From Thermoflexus sp. (GTDB taxonomy: Bacteria > Chloroflexota > Anaerolineae > Thermoflexales > Thermoflexaceae), in the NCBI RefSeq assembly GCF_034432235.1, contig NZ_DAOUCJ010000079.1, forward strand, positions 1 to 64,000: a DNA stretch of 64,000 nt. Reading direction: 5' to 3'. The position numbers and the translations under genes are program-made. Shown here piece by piece: positions 10,904-18,528 of the stretch. The notes below the pieces were generated by a model. That model saw only the letters and a program-made list of their open reading frames with translations, had not been told where the DNA came from and ran no database searches. Each line of letters begins with the position of its first letter. Position 1 is the first letter of the stretch.

Positions 10904-12823
10904 GTGACTGAGCCGTGCGCATCCGCACCTTCCGAGCGGTGGAAAGAAGCGAGGCCTTATCGGGTCCTCCATGTCTGGATGGATCGCTTCCGGTATCGCT
11001 GGTTCGGGATGCTGGAAGTAGAGGGGGAGGCCGGGCGGCTTCGCCTGCCGATGACGGGGACCGTGGCCCAGTGGTTTCAGCCCGGCGAGGAGGTCCGGGT
11101 GGCCCTGGAGGAGCAGGTGGATCCGCGGGCGCTCACCTTTGATGCCTACACGCTATGGCGCATCGTGGATGGAGAGGCTGTCCTGGTCTGGCCCTTCTAC
11201 CAGGAACGGTTCACCCTGGAGCGCTCCTCCCCGCTCGCTCCGACACCCCTTTATCGCTACACCGTGCTCGCCCGGGAGGCCGGTCTGGAATCGGATTTCG
11301 AGGCGATCGTCGATCTGGAGCAGCATCACTACGCTTCAGAGGCGGAGATCCTGGCCCGCTGGTGGTGCCCGGAGGATCGGACATGGACGGAAGCCAACGC
11401 CCGGCCGCTCTGCCCGCGCTGCCGCCGCCCCATGCGTTTCGGCGACCTGAAAGACGCCACCCGCGCCTCCCGTTTCCTGGTGTTGCTCCTGGAGGATCGC
11501 GCCCCCTACGAGCCGCTCTACATCGGGTATGTGCGGATCGACCCGCCGATCCCGATGATGCACCGCCGCCTCCCGGATGGCACGATTCAACCCAACCTGC
11601 GGCAGGCGGTTTTCCCGGCCGATTGGTTCGAACCCTCGTTCTGGCCGGAGCGGCTGGAGGAAGCGCTGAAACGGGAGCGGCCGGATCTTTCCCCTTTTGA
11701 CCTGTGGTGGGAATCCCAGGAGATCGCCCTGCGAACCTGTAACACCCGGGGGGCCCGCCTGGCCCGCGTGGTGGTCCATCCGGATTACCGGGCAGAGGGC
11801 CTGGGGCAACTGGCCCTGCGAGCAGCCATCGCCTGGATCCGGGAGCGACGCATCCCGGAGATGCGCCGGCCCAAGGTCGTTCTGGAGACCATCGCCCAGA
11901 TGGCGCGCTACAACCCGTTCATGGAACGGGCCGGATTCCGTTACCTCGGGGACACCGCCTCCGGCCGTCCGGTGCTGGTGTATCCGCTGGCGGAGGAAGC
12001 GATCCCTTACCTGGAACGATTTTATGAAACCGATCCGGTCGCGCGCGTCCATCAGGGGAAGCTGTATCGCCCGGCTTTCCGATCCGTCGAGCCGCTGGCG
12101 GGGCCGATCCGCCTGCACCATGTCACCTACCGTTACGAAAACACGCTGAGCCTGAGCGGGATGGCCCCGCCGCTCCAGGAGATCCTCGAGGCCTTCGGAG
12201 TCCACGAGCGGACCATCCAGAAGATCGTCTTGAAGGACGTCTCGCTGACCATCCACCCACGGCAGATCGTGGCGCTGATCGGCGCTTCCGGGGCGGGGAA
12301 AACCACGCTGTTGCGCCTGCTTTACGGCGCCGCGACCGGGCGGCGGGATCCGCTGTATCGGGTGCAGTTCGGCCGCATCGAGATGCCGGAGAACGTGCAG
12401 GCCGCGGCCTATCTGCCGGGCGAGGTCGAGCCCGAGTTCAACGAGGAGACGATCCTGGAGGCGCTTTACCGCCTCACCGAGGATGAGGTGCTGGCGATCG
12501 AGGTCCTGAACGTCGCCGGGATCGCCGATGCGGTGCTTTATCGCGCGCGCTTCTCCGAGCTATCCACGGGGCAGAAGGAGCGCGCTCGCATCGCCTATCT
12601 CTTAGCCCGGCGGCCGAATCTCCTGCTGATCGATGAGTTCGCCGCCCACCTGGATCCCCAGATGGCGTTGCGGGTGGCCCGCAAGGTGGCCGCCCTCTGC
12701 CGCCAGCACGGCATCACCCTCATCGCCGCCACCCATCGCCCGGAGGTCATCCAGGGCCTGGAACCCGATCTCACCCTGATCACCGGTTACGGTCTGTTCC
12801 GGGTGTCCGCCCGGGGGAAATGA
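10904..12823 (+). CDS. GNAT acetyltransferase domain fused to an ABC-type ATPase (COG2401-like)
   Basis: This 639-aa protein combines two folds. Residues 1-270 are of unknown type with one CPRC pair near residue 169. About residues 285-370 form a GNAT acetyltransferase core (RVVVHPDYRAEGLGQLALRA is the acetyl-CoA loop). Residues about 415-639 are an ABC ATPase with Walker A GASGAGKTT near 460, signature LSTGQ near 553, Walker B LLLIDEF, and an H-loop ATHRPEV. There is no membrane part, so it is not a transporter. COG2401 is described as an ABC-type ATPase fused to an acetyltransferase, found in archaea and some thermophiles. The GTG start at 10904 has GGAGG upstream; an in-frame ATG lies at 10865. 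The biological role is unknown. Confidence 0.85.
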   Translation: MTEPCASAPSERWKEARPYRVLHVWMDRFRYRWFGMLEVEGEAGRLRLPMTGTVAQWFQPGEEVRVALEEQVDPRALTFDAYTLWRIVDGEAVLVWPFYQERFTLERSSPLAPTPLYRYTVLAREAGLESDFEAIVDLEQHHYASEAEILARWWCPEDRTWTEANARPLCPRCRRPMRFGDLKDATRASRFLVLLLEDRAPYEPLYIGYVRIDPPIPMMHRRLPDGTIQPNLRQAVFPADWFEPSFWPERLEEALKRERPDLSPFDLWWESQEIALRTCNTRGARLARVVVHPDYRAEGLGQLALRAAIAWIRERRIPEMRRPKVVLETIAQMARYNPFMERAGFRYLGDTASGRPVLVYPLAEEAIPYLERFYETDPVARVHQGKLYRPAFRSVEPLAGPIRLHHVTYRYENTLSLSGMAPPLQEILEAFGVHERTIQKIVLKDVSLTIHPRQIVALIGASGAGKTTLLRLLYGAATGRRDPLYRVQFGRIEMPENVQAAAYLPGEVEPEFNEETILEALYRLTEDEVLAIEVLNVAGIADAVLYRARFSELSTGQKERARIAYLLARRPNLLLIDEFAAHLDPQMALRVARKVAALCRQHGITLIAATHRPEVIQGLEPDLTLITGYGLFRVSARGK

Positions 12824-12868
12824 GCGGCGATCCGACCATGGTCCAGGGAAACGGCCTCCGGGCTCCCC

Positions 12869-13249
12869 CTACCGCTTCCGCGTTCTTTCCGCCAGCGCCT
12901 CCTCCAGCCGGATCCAGACCACCGGCCCGCGCGGGCGGTGAATCGGGATCGGCTCCGGGAAGCGCTGCGGGTCCGTGAGCACCCAGATGTAGAGGGGCCG
13001 GCCCCGCGCGTAGGTCTCCAGAAACTCCGGATCCGCCCGGTGCTGGGCGAACTTCCGCCGGAGCGCCTCCACCGGAACAGGGCCCCGGACCTCGGTGAGC
13101 ACGGCGGTCCCGATCCATCCCCGATGGCTGACGATCCCAATGCGCCCCCGGATATGGGTGGGATACCGGCGGATCTCCCAGGTCTTCTCGCCGGAGACGA
13201 TGTAGGTCGCGTAGGGCTCCTGCACGATCAAGCCCAGCTCCGGGCGCAT
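12869..13249 (-). CDS. ASCH-domain protein
   Basis: This 126-residue protein opens with LGLIVQEPYATYIVSGEKTWEIR, the characteristic start of ASCH domains, where a GEKTWE-like motif lines a putative RNA- or nucleoside-binding groove. Beta strands and a WVL turn follow. The ATG at 13249 has GGAGGATCGAG in front; a longer in-frame reading to 13384 has no family support. It converges on the preceding fusion gene. ASCH proteins are suggested to act in RNA metabolism; the target is unknown. Confidence 0.82.
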   Translation of the reverse strand: MRPELGLIVQEPYATYIVSGEKTWEIRRYPTHIRGRIGIVSHRGWIGTAVLTEVRGPVPVEALRRKFAQHRADPEFLETYARGRPLYIWVLTDPQRFPEPIPIHRPRGPVVWIRLEEALAERTRKR

Positions 13250-13485
13250 CTCGATCCTCCTGGCATCCCTTCCCGCGGCTTTCGGGTATATTTTACGATA
13301 GTCAGGAATAGAAATGGCTCGGATCGGGGAGGCCAGGCATCGCCCTCTGGATCGAAGGAGGAGGGGAAGCCCCTCCCGGGGCAAGGGGATCGCCGAGGGC
13401 GCCCCGCCCGAACATCCTCAGGCGGATTCCTCCCGGAGATCACCGGGAAAAGGGGAAAGCATCCGACCGTTCAGGAGCTGGAGCG

Positions 13486-15192
13486 ATGAACGTGCTGACG
13501 GTGGCTCAGATGCGCCAGGCCGAAGCGGCCGCGGATGCGGCCGGCCACACCTATGCGCGGATGATGGAGCGGGCCGGCCGCGCCGTGGCCTCTGAGATCA
13601 TGCGACGGATGTCCGTTCAGGGCCGACGCATCCTGGTGCTGGTGGGCCCTGGAAACAACGGCGGCGATGGCCTGACCGCCGCCCGCTTCCTGAAGGAGGC
13701 CGGGGCGGAGGTGGCCTGCTATCTGCTGAAGCCCCGTGAGGAAACCGATCCGGTCTTCCAGGCGGCGAAGGCGGCCGGCTGCTTTATCGCCCAGGCAGCG
13801 GACGACCGCACGTGGCGAGTGCTGCGCCTCTGGGTCCGAAGCGCTGCGGTGATCATTGATGCCCTGCTGGGGACAGGGACCACGCGGCCTCTGGAAGGGG
13901 ATCTCCTCCGCATGCTGCAGATCGTGCGGGCGGAAGTGAGCGATCGACGGCCGTGGCCGGCTTCGTTCTTCGCCCCGGGTTCCCCCCTGATCCCGGACGC
14001 ATGGCCTCCGCGGACGCCGCCGGAGCCCTGGCTGGTGGCGGTGGACGGACCGACCGGGATGAACTACGACACCGGGGAGCTGGATCCCCATGCGTTCCAC
14101 GCGGATCTCACGGTGACCTTCGCTCATCCGAAGGTCGGACATTTCCGGTTCCCGGCCGCCCATGCCGTCGGCGAGCTGGTGGTGGCCGATATCGGGATCG
14201 AGGCCAAGTGGGTGCCGGAAGGCGCTTTCGAAGTGATGGACGCGGCCACGGCCCGGGCGTGGTGTCCACCCCGTCCCTCGGACGCCCATAAAAACACGTT
14301 CGGGAAAGTGGCGGTGGTCGCCGGCTCCACCCCCTACCCCGGCGCGCCCTGGCTGGCCGCTCAGGCGGCGGCGCGGGTCGGCGCAGGCTGGGTGACCCTG
14401 GCCATCCCCCGCGCGATTTATCCCGTCCTGGCGGCGAAAACCACCGAGATCACCTACATCCTGCTGCCGGATGAGCTCGGCGTCCTGATCCCCGACGCCG
14501 TGGAGGTCCTGGCCCGGGCTGTCGAAGGCTACGCCGCGATGGTCCTGGGCCCAGGGCTGACCCAGGAGAAAGAGGCCATCGCCTTCGTGCATGGGATGTT
14601 CGGACTGGAGCGGGCCATCCGGCGGGGGCGCATCGGTTTTCATATTGAAGAAGAGGAAACGACAAAGCCGGCGGCACCTTCCTTTGCCTGGCCCCCGCTG
14701 ATCGTGGACGCGGATGGATTGAACGCCCTCGCTCAGGCGAAAGACTGGGCGGCCCGCCTGCCCGGCCCGGCGATCCTCACCCCCCATCCCGGCGAGATGG
14801 CCCGGCTGACCGGGCTGGAGAAAGCGGCCATCGAGCAAGACCGCCTGGGGATCGCGCGACAGTTCGCACAGGCCTGGGGCCACGTGGTGGTGCTCAAAGG
14901 GGCATTCACGGTGGTGGCCGCCCCCGATGGACGGGCGCTGGTGATGCCCTTTGCGAATCCCGCTATGGCCACCGCGGGAACGGGGGATGTGCTCGCAGGG
15001 GCGATCGCGGGATTGCGGGCCCAGGGGATGGCGCCGTTTGAGGCCGCCGCGCTGGGCGCCTATCTCCACGGCCTCGCGGGGGAACGGGCGCGCCAGGAGA
15101 TCGGGGCGGCCGGCGTGACCGCGGGGGATCTGGTCCCCCGGCTCCCCAGCGCCCTTCGCGCGCTGAGCGGAGCGGAATCGCGTTCCTTTTGA
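13486..15192 (+). CDS. nnr: Bifunctional NAD(P)HX epimerase / ADP-dependent dehydratase
   Basis: The protein repairs hydrated NADH and NADPH. The N-terminal half (about residues 1-250) is the YjeF-N epimerase with GPGNNGGDGL and an active-site region around VDGPTGMNYDTGEL. The C-terminal half (about 265-560) is the dehydratase with NTFGKVAVVAGS, DADGLNALA, LTPHPGEMARL and the nucleotide-binding ATAGTGDVLAG. The 568-aa length is slightly long because of a Pro-rich insertion near residues 150-180. The adjacent downstream gene is also NAD-related, so this may be a small NAD maintenance unit. Confidence 0.94.
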   Translation: MNVLTVAQMRQAEAAADAAGHTYARMMERAGRAVASEIMRRMSVQGRRILVLVGPGNNGGDGLTAARFLKEAGAEVACYLLKPREETDPVFQAAKAAGCFIAQAADDRTWRVLRLWVRSAAVIIDALLGTGTTRPLEGDLLRMLQIVRAEVSDRRPWPASFFAPGSPLIPDAWPPRTPPEPWLVAVDGPTGMNYDTGELDPHAFHADLTVTFAHPKVGHFRFPAAHAVGELVVADIGIEAKWVPEGAFEVMDAATARAWCPPRPSDAHKNTFGKVAVVAGSTPYPGAPWLAAQAAARVGAGWVTLAIPRAIYPVLAAKTTEITYILLPDELGVLIPDAVEVLARAVEGYAAMVLGPGLTQEKEAIAFVHGMFGLERAIRRGRIGFHIEEEETTKPAAPSFAWPPLIVDADGLNALAQAKDWAARLPGPAILTPHPGEMARLTGLEKAAIEQDRLGIARQFAQAWGHVVVLKGAFTVVAAPDGRALVMPFANPAMATAGTGDVLAGAIAGLRAQGMAPFEAAALGAYLHGLAGERARQEIGAAGVTAGDLVPRLPSALRALSGAESRSF

Positions 15193-15265
15193 GAGAAGAG
15201 AGCCCTCGGGCTGCCACCGCGGTCGCCCGAACCGGTTCTCCGAGCCAGTGGAGAGGCGCTTCCCC

Positions 15266-16009
15266 GTGCAAAGGGATAGGGCTCACCCTCGAACGCCGGA
15301 GCTGGAGGGCCTGGACCCCCAGGCTCCGCCCCAATGGCGCTGGGTCCATCGCGCGGGTCCCGGGGCGCGACGCATCGGGATCTTATCCGCCTCTTTCAAT
15401 CCGCCCACCCGAGCCCATCTCGCCCTGCTGGAGGCCGCCCGGGAAGCCTTCCAGCTGGAAGAAAACGTGCTCCTGCTCGCCATCACCCATGTGGAGAAGC
15501 CCCTCTCCGGGTTCCCGTTACCGGAGCGCCTGGCGATGTTACAGGCGATCGCCCGGGCGCGCCCAGGGTGGAGCGTGGCCCTCTGCAACCGCGCCCGGTT
15601 CTTCGAGAAAGCCCAGGCCCTGCGGGAGAACGTGGGAGAAGGGCCAGAGCTCTTCTTCGTCATGGGCGGCGACACGATGGTCCGCCTGTTCGATCCTCGC
15701 TATTACCCGGACATCCCGATGGAATCCGCCCTGGAGCCGTTCTTCCAGACCGCTCACCTGCTGGTCGCCCCCCGCCCGCCCTGGGATCGTCCCTCCCTGG
15801 AAGCCTTCCTGCAGGCGCCATCGCGGGCAGCCTATCGAGCCCGGATCGCTTTCCTGACCCTCGACCCGGCTTTCGCGACCCTTTCCTCCTCCGAGGTCCG
15901 CCAGCGGCTGGCGCGGGGAGAGCCGGTGGACACCCTGGTCCCCCCCGAGATCCTCCCCTGGCTGACCAGGCCAGGCGAGCAACCGGGGCCGGAACGCTTC
16001 ATAGAATAA
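15266..16009 (+). CDS. NadD-like nicotinate/nicotinamide mononucleotide adenylyltransferase
   Basis: The core matches the nucleotidyltransferase fold of NadD: GILSASFNPPTRAH carries the variant HxGH-type motif (here TRAH), GGDTMVRLFDPRYY matches the central motif, and SSSEVRQRLARGE is the C-terminal ISSTxxR-like motif. About 40 extra residues precede the core. I placed the start at GTG 15266, which has GAGAGG nine bases upstream; a GTG at 15248 is also possible. It follows the NAD(P)HX repair gene by about 70 bp. The exact substrate (NaMN, NMN or other) is not certain. Confidence 0.75.
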   Translation: MQRDRAHPRTPELEGLDPQAPPQWRWVHRAGPGARRIGILSASFNPPTRAHLALLEAAREAFQLEENVLLLAITHVEKPLSGFPLPERLAMLQAIARARPGWSVALCNRARFFEKAQALRENVGEGPELFFVMGGDTMVRLFDPRYYPDIPMESALEPFFQTAHLLVAPRPPWDRPSLEAFLQAPSRAAYRARIAFLTLDPAFATLSSSEVRQRLARGEPVDTLVPPEILPWLTRPGEQPGPERFIE

Positions 16010-16106
16010 TCCGAATCCCTGGACTTTTGTCCTATCAGGGCAAGCCGCCGGGCGGTGTAGGATCAACAGGACAGAACATTCTGACCCTTGAACCGTAAGG
16101 GGCGAG

Positions 16107-17345
16107 ATGAAATACAGGGGGCAGGCCCTGGTGCTGATCGCGCTGGCGTTCGCGGCGCTCCTGGCGCTGCTGGCGCTGGCCATCGATGGGGGCAACGCCT
16201 ACGCGCAGCGGCGGCGGGCCCAGAACGCCGCCGACGCCGCCGCCCTCGCCGGCACGCGACGGCTGTGGGAGATCCGGCGTCAGGGCGGGAGCGAGACGGA
16301 TCTCCTGATCGCCATGCGGGAGGCGATCGACGCCCATGGTGTTTTCAACGTGGACGGCGCTCCCAATGCCTTCGAGGCGTTCTACGTGGACGAGAACGGC
16401 CAGGTCCTGGGACCTGTGGGCTCCGGGAGCATCCCGCCCGCCGCCCGGGGCGTTCAGGTCACCGTGATCAACCGGTTCGACGCCTTCTTCGCCGGCGTCT
16501 TCGGCTTCGATCCGATGGAGGTCCGGGCGATGGCGACGGCTCTCTATCGATCCGCCCCCGCCTGCGCCCATGCCCTCTTCGCGGAGAACGATCTGCGCGC
16601 CCAGTTCGCCCCTCTGAACATCAACGGCAGCGTCCACGCCGGGACAAGCCTCACCCTCCAGGGGGCAGGCACCATCGGCGGGGCGTGCGAGTATGGAACG
16701 ACGGCGAACATCGGGCCCGCGGTTCAATGTGGGAACGGGCGGATCCAGGTTCCCTTCCAGCCCCTGCCTCCGCTCTATGCCCCGGAAGACTTCGCCCCCG
16801 GCGGCTCCCTGTGGAACGCCTATGGAGGAGATCGCTACTGTATCCGGCCCCAGGATCCGACCCGGCCGATCCAGCTCGATGCGCATCGAGGGGGAGCCGT
16901 GCCCCCAGTCCCCGGTCAGTGCATCACCGCCCAGCGGGTCCGTCTGCAGGATGGCCTGTATTACCTGGAGGGGGACGCGCAGCTTCTTCGCAGTCGGGGA
17001 GGAGGCCAAATCCGGGCGACGGTTACCCTGGCGGCCACCCGATCGCTGATCCTGGATGATTCCGATAATCCATATGTCCTCCAACCCGCCCTGAACGACC
17101 CTCAGCGGGGTGCCCCCTTGCTGGTCGCCGGCCAGGCGATCACCATCACCACCTCCGATTTCCAGTGGGTCGGCCTGATCCTGGCCCGCGGGGGGCCGGT
17201 GAAGCTTTCCGCAATTGGCCAGGCATGGTCCGATCGCGGCGCGGTTTACGGGAAGGCGCTGGATGGGAGGGGGGGATCTCTTCAACTCACTTTTGATCCC
17301 ACCGTATGCCCGGCGGGCACCGCACAGGTGGAGCTCCTGCGATGA
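16107..17345 (+). CDS. TadG/TadE-like pilus-associated protein
   Basis: The 412-aa protein begins with GQALVLIALAFAALLALLAL, a single N-terminal membrane helix followed by DGGNAYAQRRRAQNAADAAALAG, the signature of TadG-like (Flp pilus assembly) proteins. The rest is predicted to be extracytoplasmic and beta-rich, with little that I recognise. The ATG follows a GGGGCGAG site. Its stop overlaps the next start as ATGA at 17342-17345, so the two are translationally coupled. No TadA ATPase, prepilin or TadC is in the window. Confidence 0.8.
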   Translation: MKYRGQALVLIALAFAALLALLALAIDGGNAYAQRRRAQNAADAAALAGTRRLWEIRRQGGSETDLLIAMREAIDAHGVFNVDGAPNAFEAFYVDENGQVLGPVGSGSIPPAARGVQVTVINRFDAFFAGVFGFDPMEVRAMATALYRSAPACAHALFAENDLRAQFAPLNINGSVHAGTSLTLQGAGTIGGACEYGTTANIGPAVQCGNGRIQVPFQPLPPLYAPEDFAPGGSLWNAYGGDRYCIRPQDPTRPIQLDAHRGGAVPPVPGQCITAQRVRLQDGLYYLEGDAQLLRSRGGGQIRATVTLAATRSLILDDSDNPYVLQPALNDPQRGAPLLVAGQAITITTSDFQWVGLILARGGPVKLSAIGQAWSDRGAVYGKALDGRGGSLQLTFDPTVCPAGTAQVELLR

Positions 17346-18400
17346 TGAGCACCATGCTGATCGTGGGGATCGGGTTCAGCCTCATCGGCCTCCTGCTGGC
17401 CTGGATCCTGCTCGATCTGGAGGAAGAGCCGGAGGAGACGCCCTTCGGGAGTGCGGCGCCTAGGCACCGCATTCCACCGGCTCTTGAGGGGAACCCGGAG
17501 GAAGCGTTCCTCGCCTTCGCCTCGCAGGCATGGGGGCTGGAGACCGGGCCGGGCCCGCTGGAGGAACGCCTGCAGGCTGTCCGAACGTGGCTCCGGGAAC
17601 GACGGACGGTGCTCCAGGGCCTCGAACGCCGGCTCCGGGACCTGGAGCGCGGGATCACGCGCGGGCTTCGCCGCCGGCTGGCCGAGGCCGATCTCCCCTG
17701 GCATCCCCTGGAGTGGATGGGGTTGACGGTGGGGCTGGCGGCGCTGGGCGCATGGATCGGGCTTCAGGTCTACCGTCTCCATGGCTTTGCCCTGCTGGGG
17801 GCGCTGGCAGGGGGCGCGCTCCCTTTTCTGTTCCTCCATCACCGCCGCGATGTCCGCCGTCGCCGCCTGGAGCTTCAGCTGGCCGATGCCCTCTTTCTCA
17901 TCGCCGGCGTCCTGCGGGCAGGCGGAAGCATGGTTCGAGCGATCGAGGAGATCGCCGTGAAGCTCCCCTCCCCTATCGCCGACGAGTTCCGGCGGGTCCT
18001 GATCGAGGTCCGGCTGGGTTTCTCAATCACCGAGGCCCTGGAGCATATGCGGGAGCGGGTGCCCAGCGAGGACCTCTCGCTGGCCATCACGGCGATCCAG
18101 ATCCACCAGCAGGTAGGGGGGAACCTTTCGGAGTTCCTGGAAAGGGTGGCCTCCCGGATCCGGGAGCGGGTCCACCTGCAGAACGAGATCCGGGTGATGA
18201 CCGCCTCCTATCGGCTCAGCGCCCAGATCCTGGCGGTGCTTCCCCTGTTCCTGTGGCTGGTCCTCTTCCCGCTCAACCGACGCTATATGATGCGCTTCTT
18301 CACCAGCGGCCTCCCGGGTTATGCCATGCTCGGCCTGATCCTCCTCCTGGTGCTCCTGGGCCTCCTGGTGATCCGACGGATGATGCGGGTGAGCCTGTGA
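17342..18400 (+). CDS. TadB-like type II secretion system F-domain protein
   Basis: This 352-aa membrane protein has an N-terminal helix (residues about 3-22), two central helices near 130-170, the T2SSF domain (about 180-300, with ADALFLIAGVLRAGGS and IQIHQQVGGNLSEFLE), and two C-terminal helices. This is the layout of TadB/TadC inner-membrane platform proteins of Flp pili. Residues about 36-45, between the first helix and the soluble part, are encoded by a 29-bp palindromic repeat that recurs at the gene's stop codon, suggesting the repeat was inserted without breaking the frame. Confidence 0.85.
   Translation: MMSTMLIVGIGFSLIGLLLAWILLDLEEEPEETPFGSAAPRHRIPPALEGNPEEAFLAFASQAWGLETGPGPLEERLQAVRTWLRERRTVLQGLERRLRDLERGITRGLRRRLAEADLPWHPLEWMGLTVGLAALGAWIGLQVYRLHGFALLGALAGGALPFLFLHHRRDVRRRRLELQLADALFLIAGVLRAGGSMVRAIEEIAVKLPSPIADEFRRVLIEVRLGFSITEALEHMRERVPSEDLSLAITAIQIHQQVGGNLSEFLERVASRIRERVHLQNEIRVMTASYRLSAQILAVLPLFLWLVLFPLNRRYMMRFFTSGLPGYAMLGLILLLVLLGLLVIRRMMRVSL
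17449..17477 (+). repeat. 29-bp palindromic repeat, copy 1 (inside the tadB-like gene)
   Basis: The 29 bases are identical to 18399-18427. The core TGCGGCGCCTAGGCACCGCA is an almost perfect inverted repeat centred on CCTAGG (G-T pairs at the two unmatched positions). This copy is translated as Ser-Ala-Ala-Pro-Arg-His-Arg-Ile-Pro within the gene. Confidence 0.85.
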
Positions 18401-18427
18401 GTGCGGCGCCTAGGCACCGCATTCCAC
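18399..18427 (+). repeat. 29-bp palindromic repeat, copy 2 (at the tadB-like stop codon)
   Basis: This is the same 29 bases as copy 1, starting at the last two bases of the TGA stop and lying 21 bp upstream of the promoter of the next gene. No further copy was noticed in the window. Confidence 0.85.
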
Positions 18428-18447
18428 TCTTCCCCGGCGGGGAAAAG

Positions 18448-18475
18448 TTGACCGCCATCTCCAGCCTTCTATAAT
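18448..18475 (+). promoter_or_regulatory. Promoter of the GH63-like gene
   Basis: TTGACC (18448-18453), a 16-bp spacer and TATAAT (18470-18475) predict a start near 18482, 47 nt before the ATG at 18529. Confidence 0.7.
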
Positions 18476-18528
18476 CCGGGGGAGGACAGACAGGGCCTGA
18501 GGAATCCAGACCCGGAGCGAGACCCTCC

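Noticed and set aside
13471..15069. Long minus-strand open frame (532 codons) opposite the NAD(P)HX repair gene
   Set aside because: The plus strand encodes a clear enzyme with motifs in order. The antisense frame is a by-product of high GC and has no recognisable domain.
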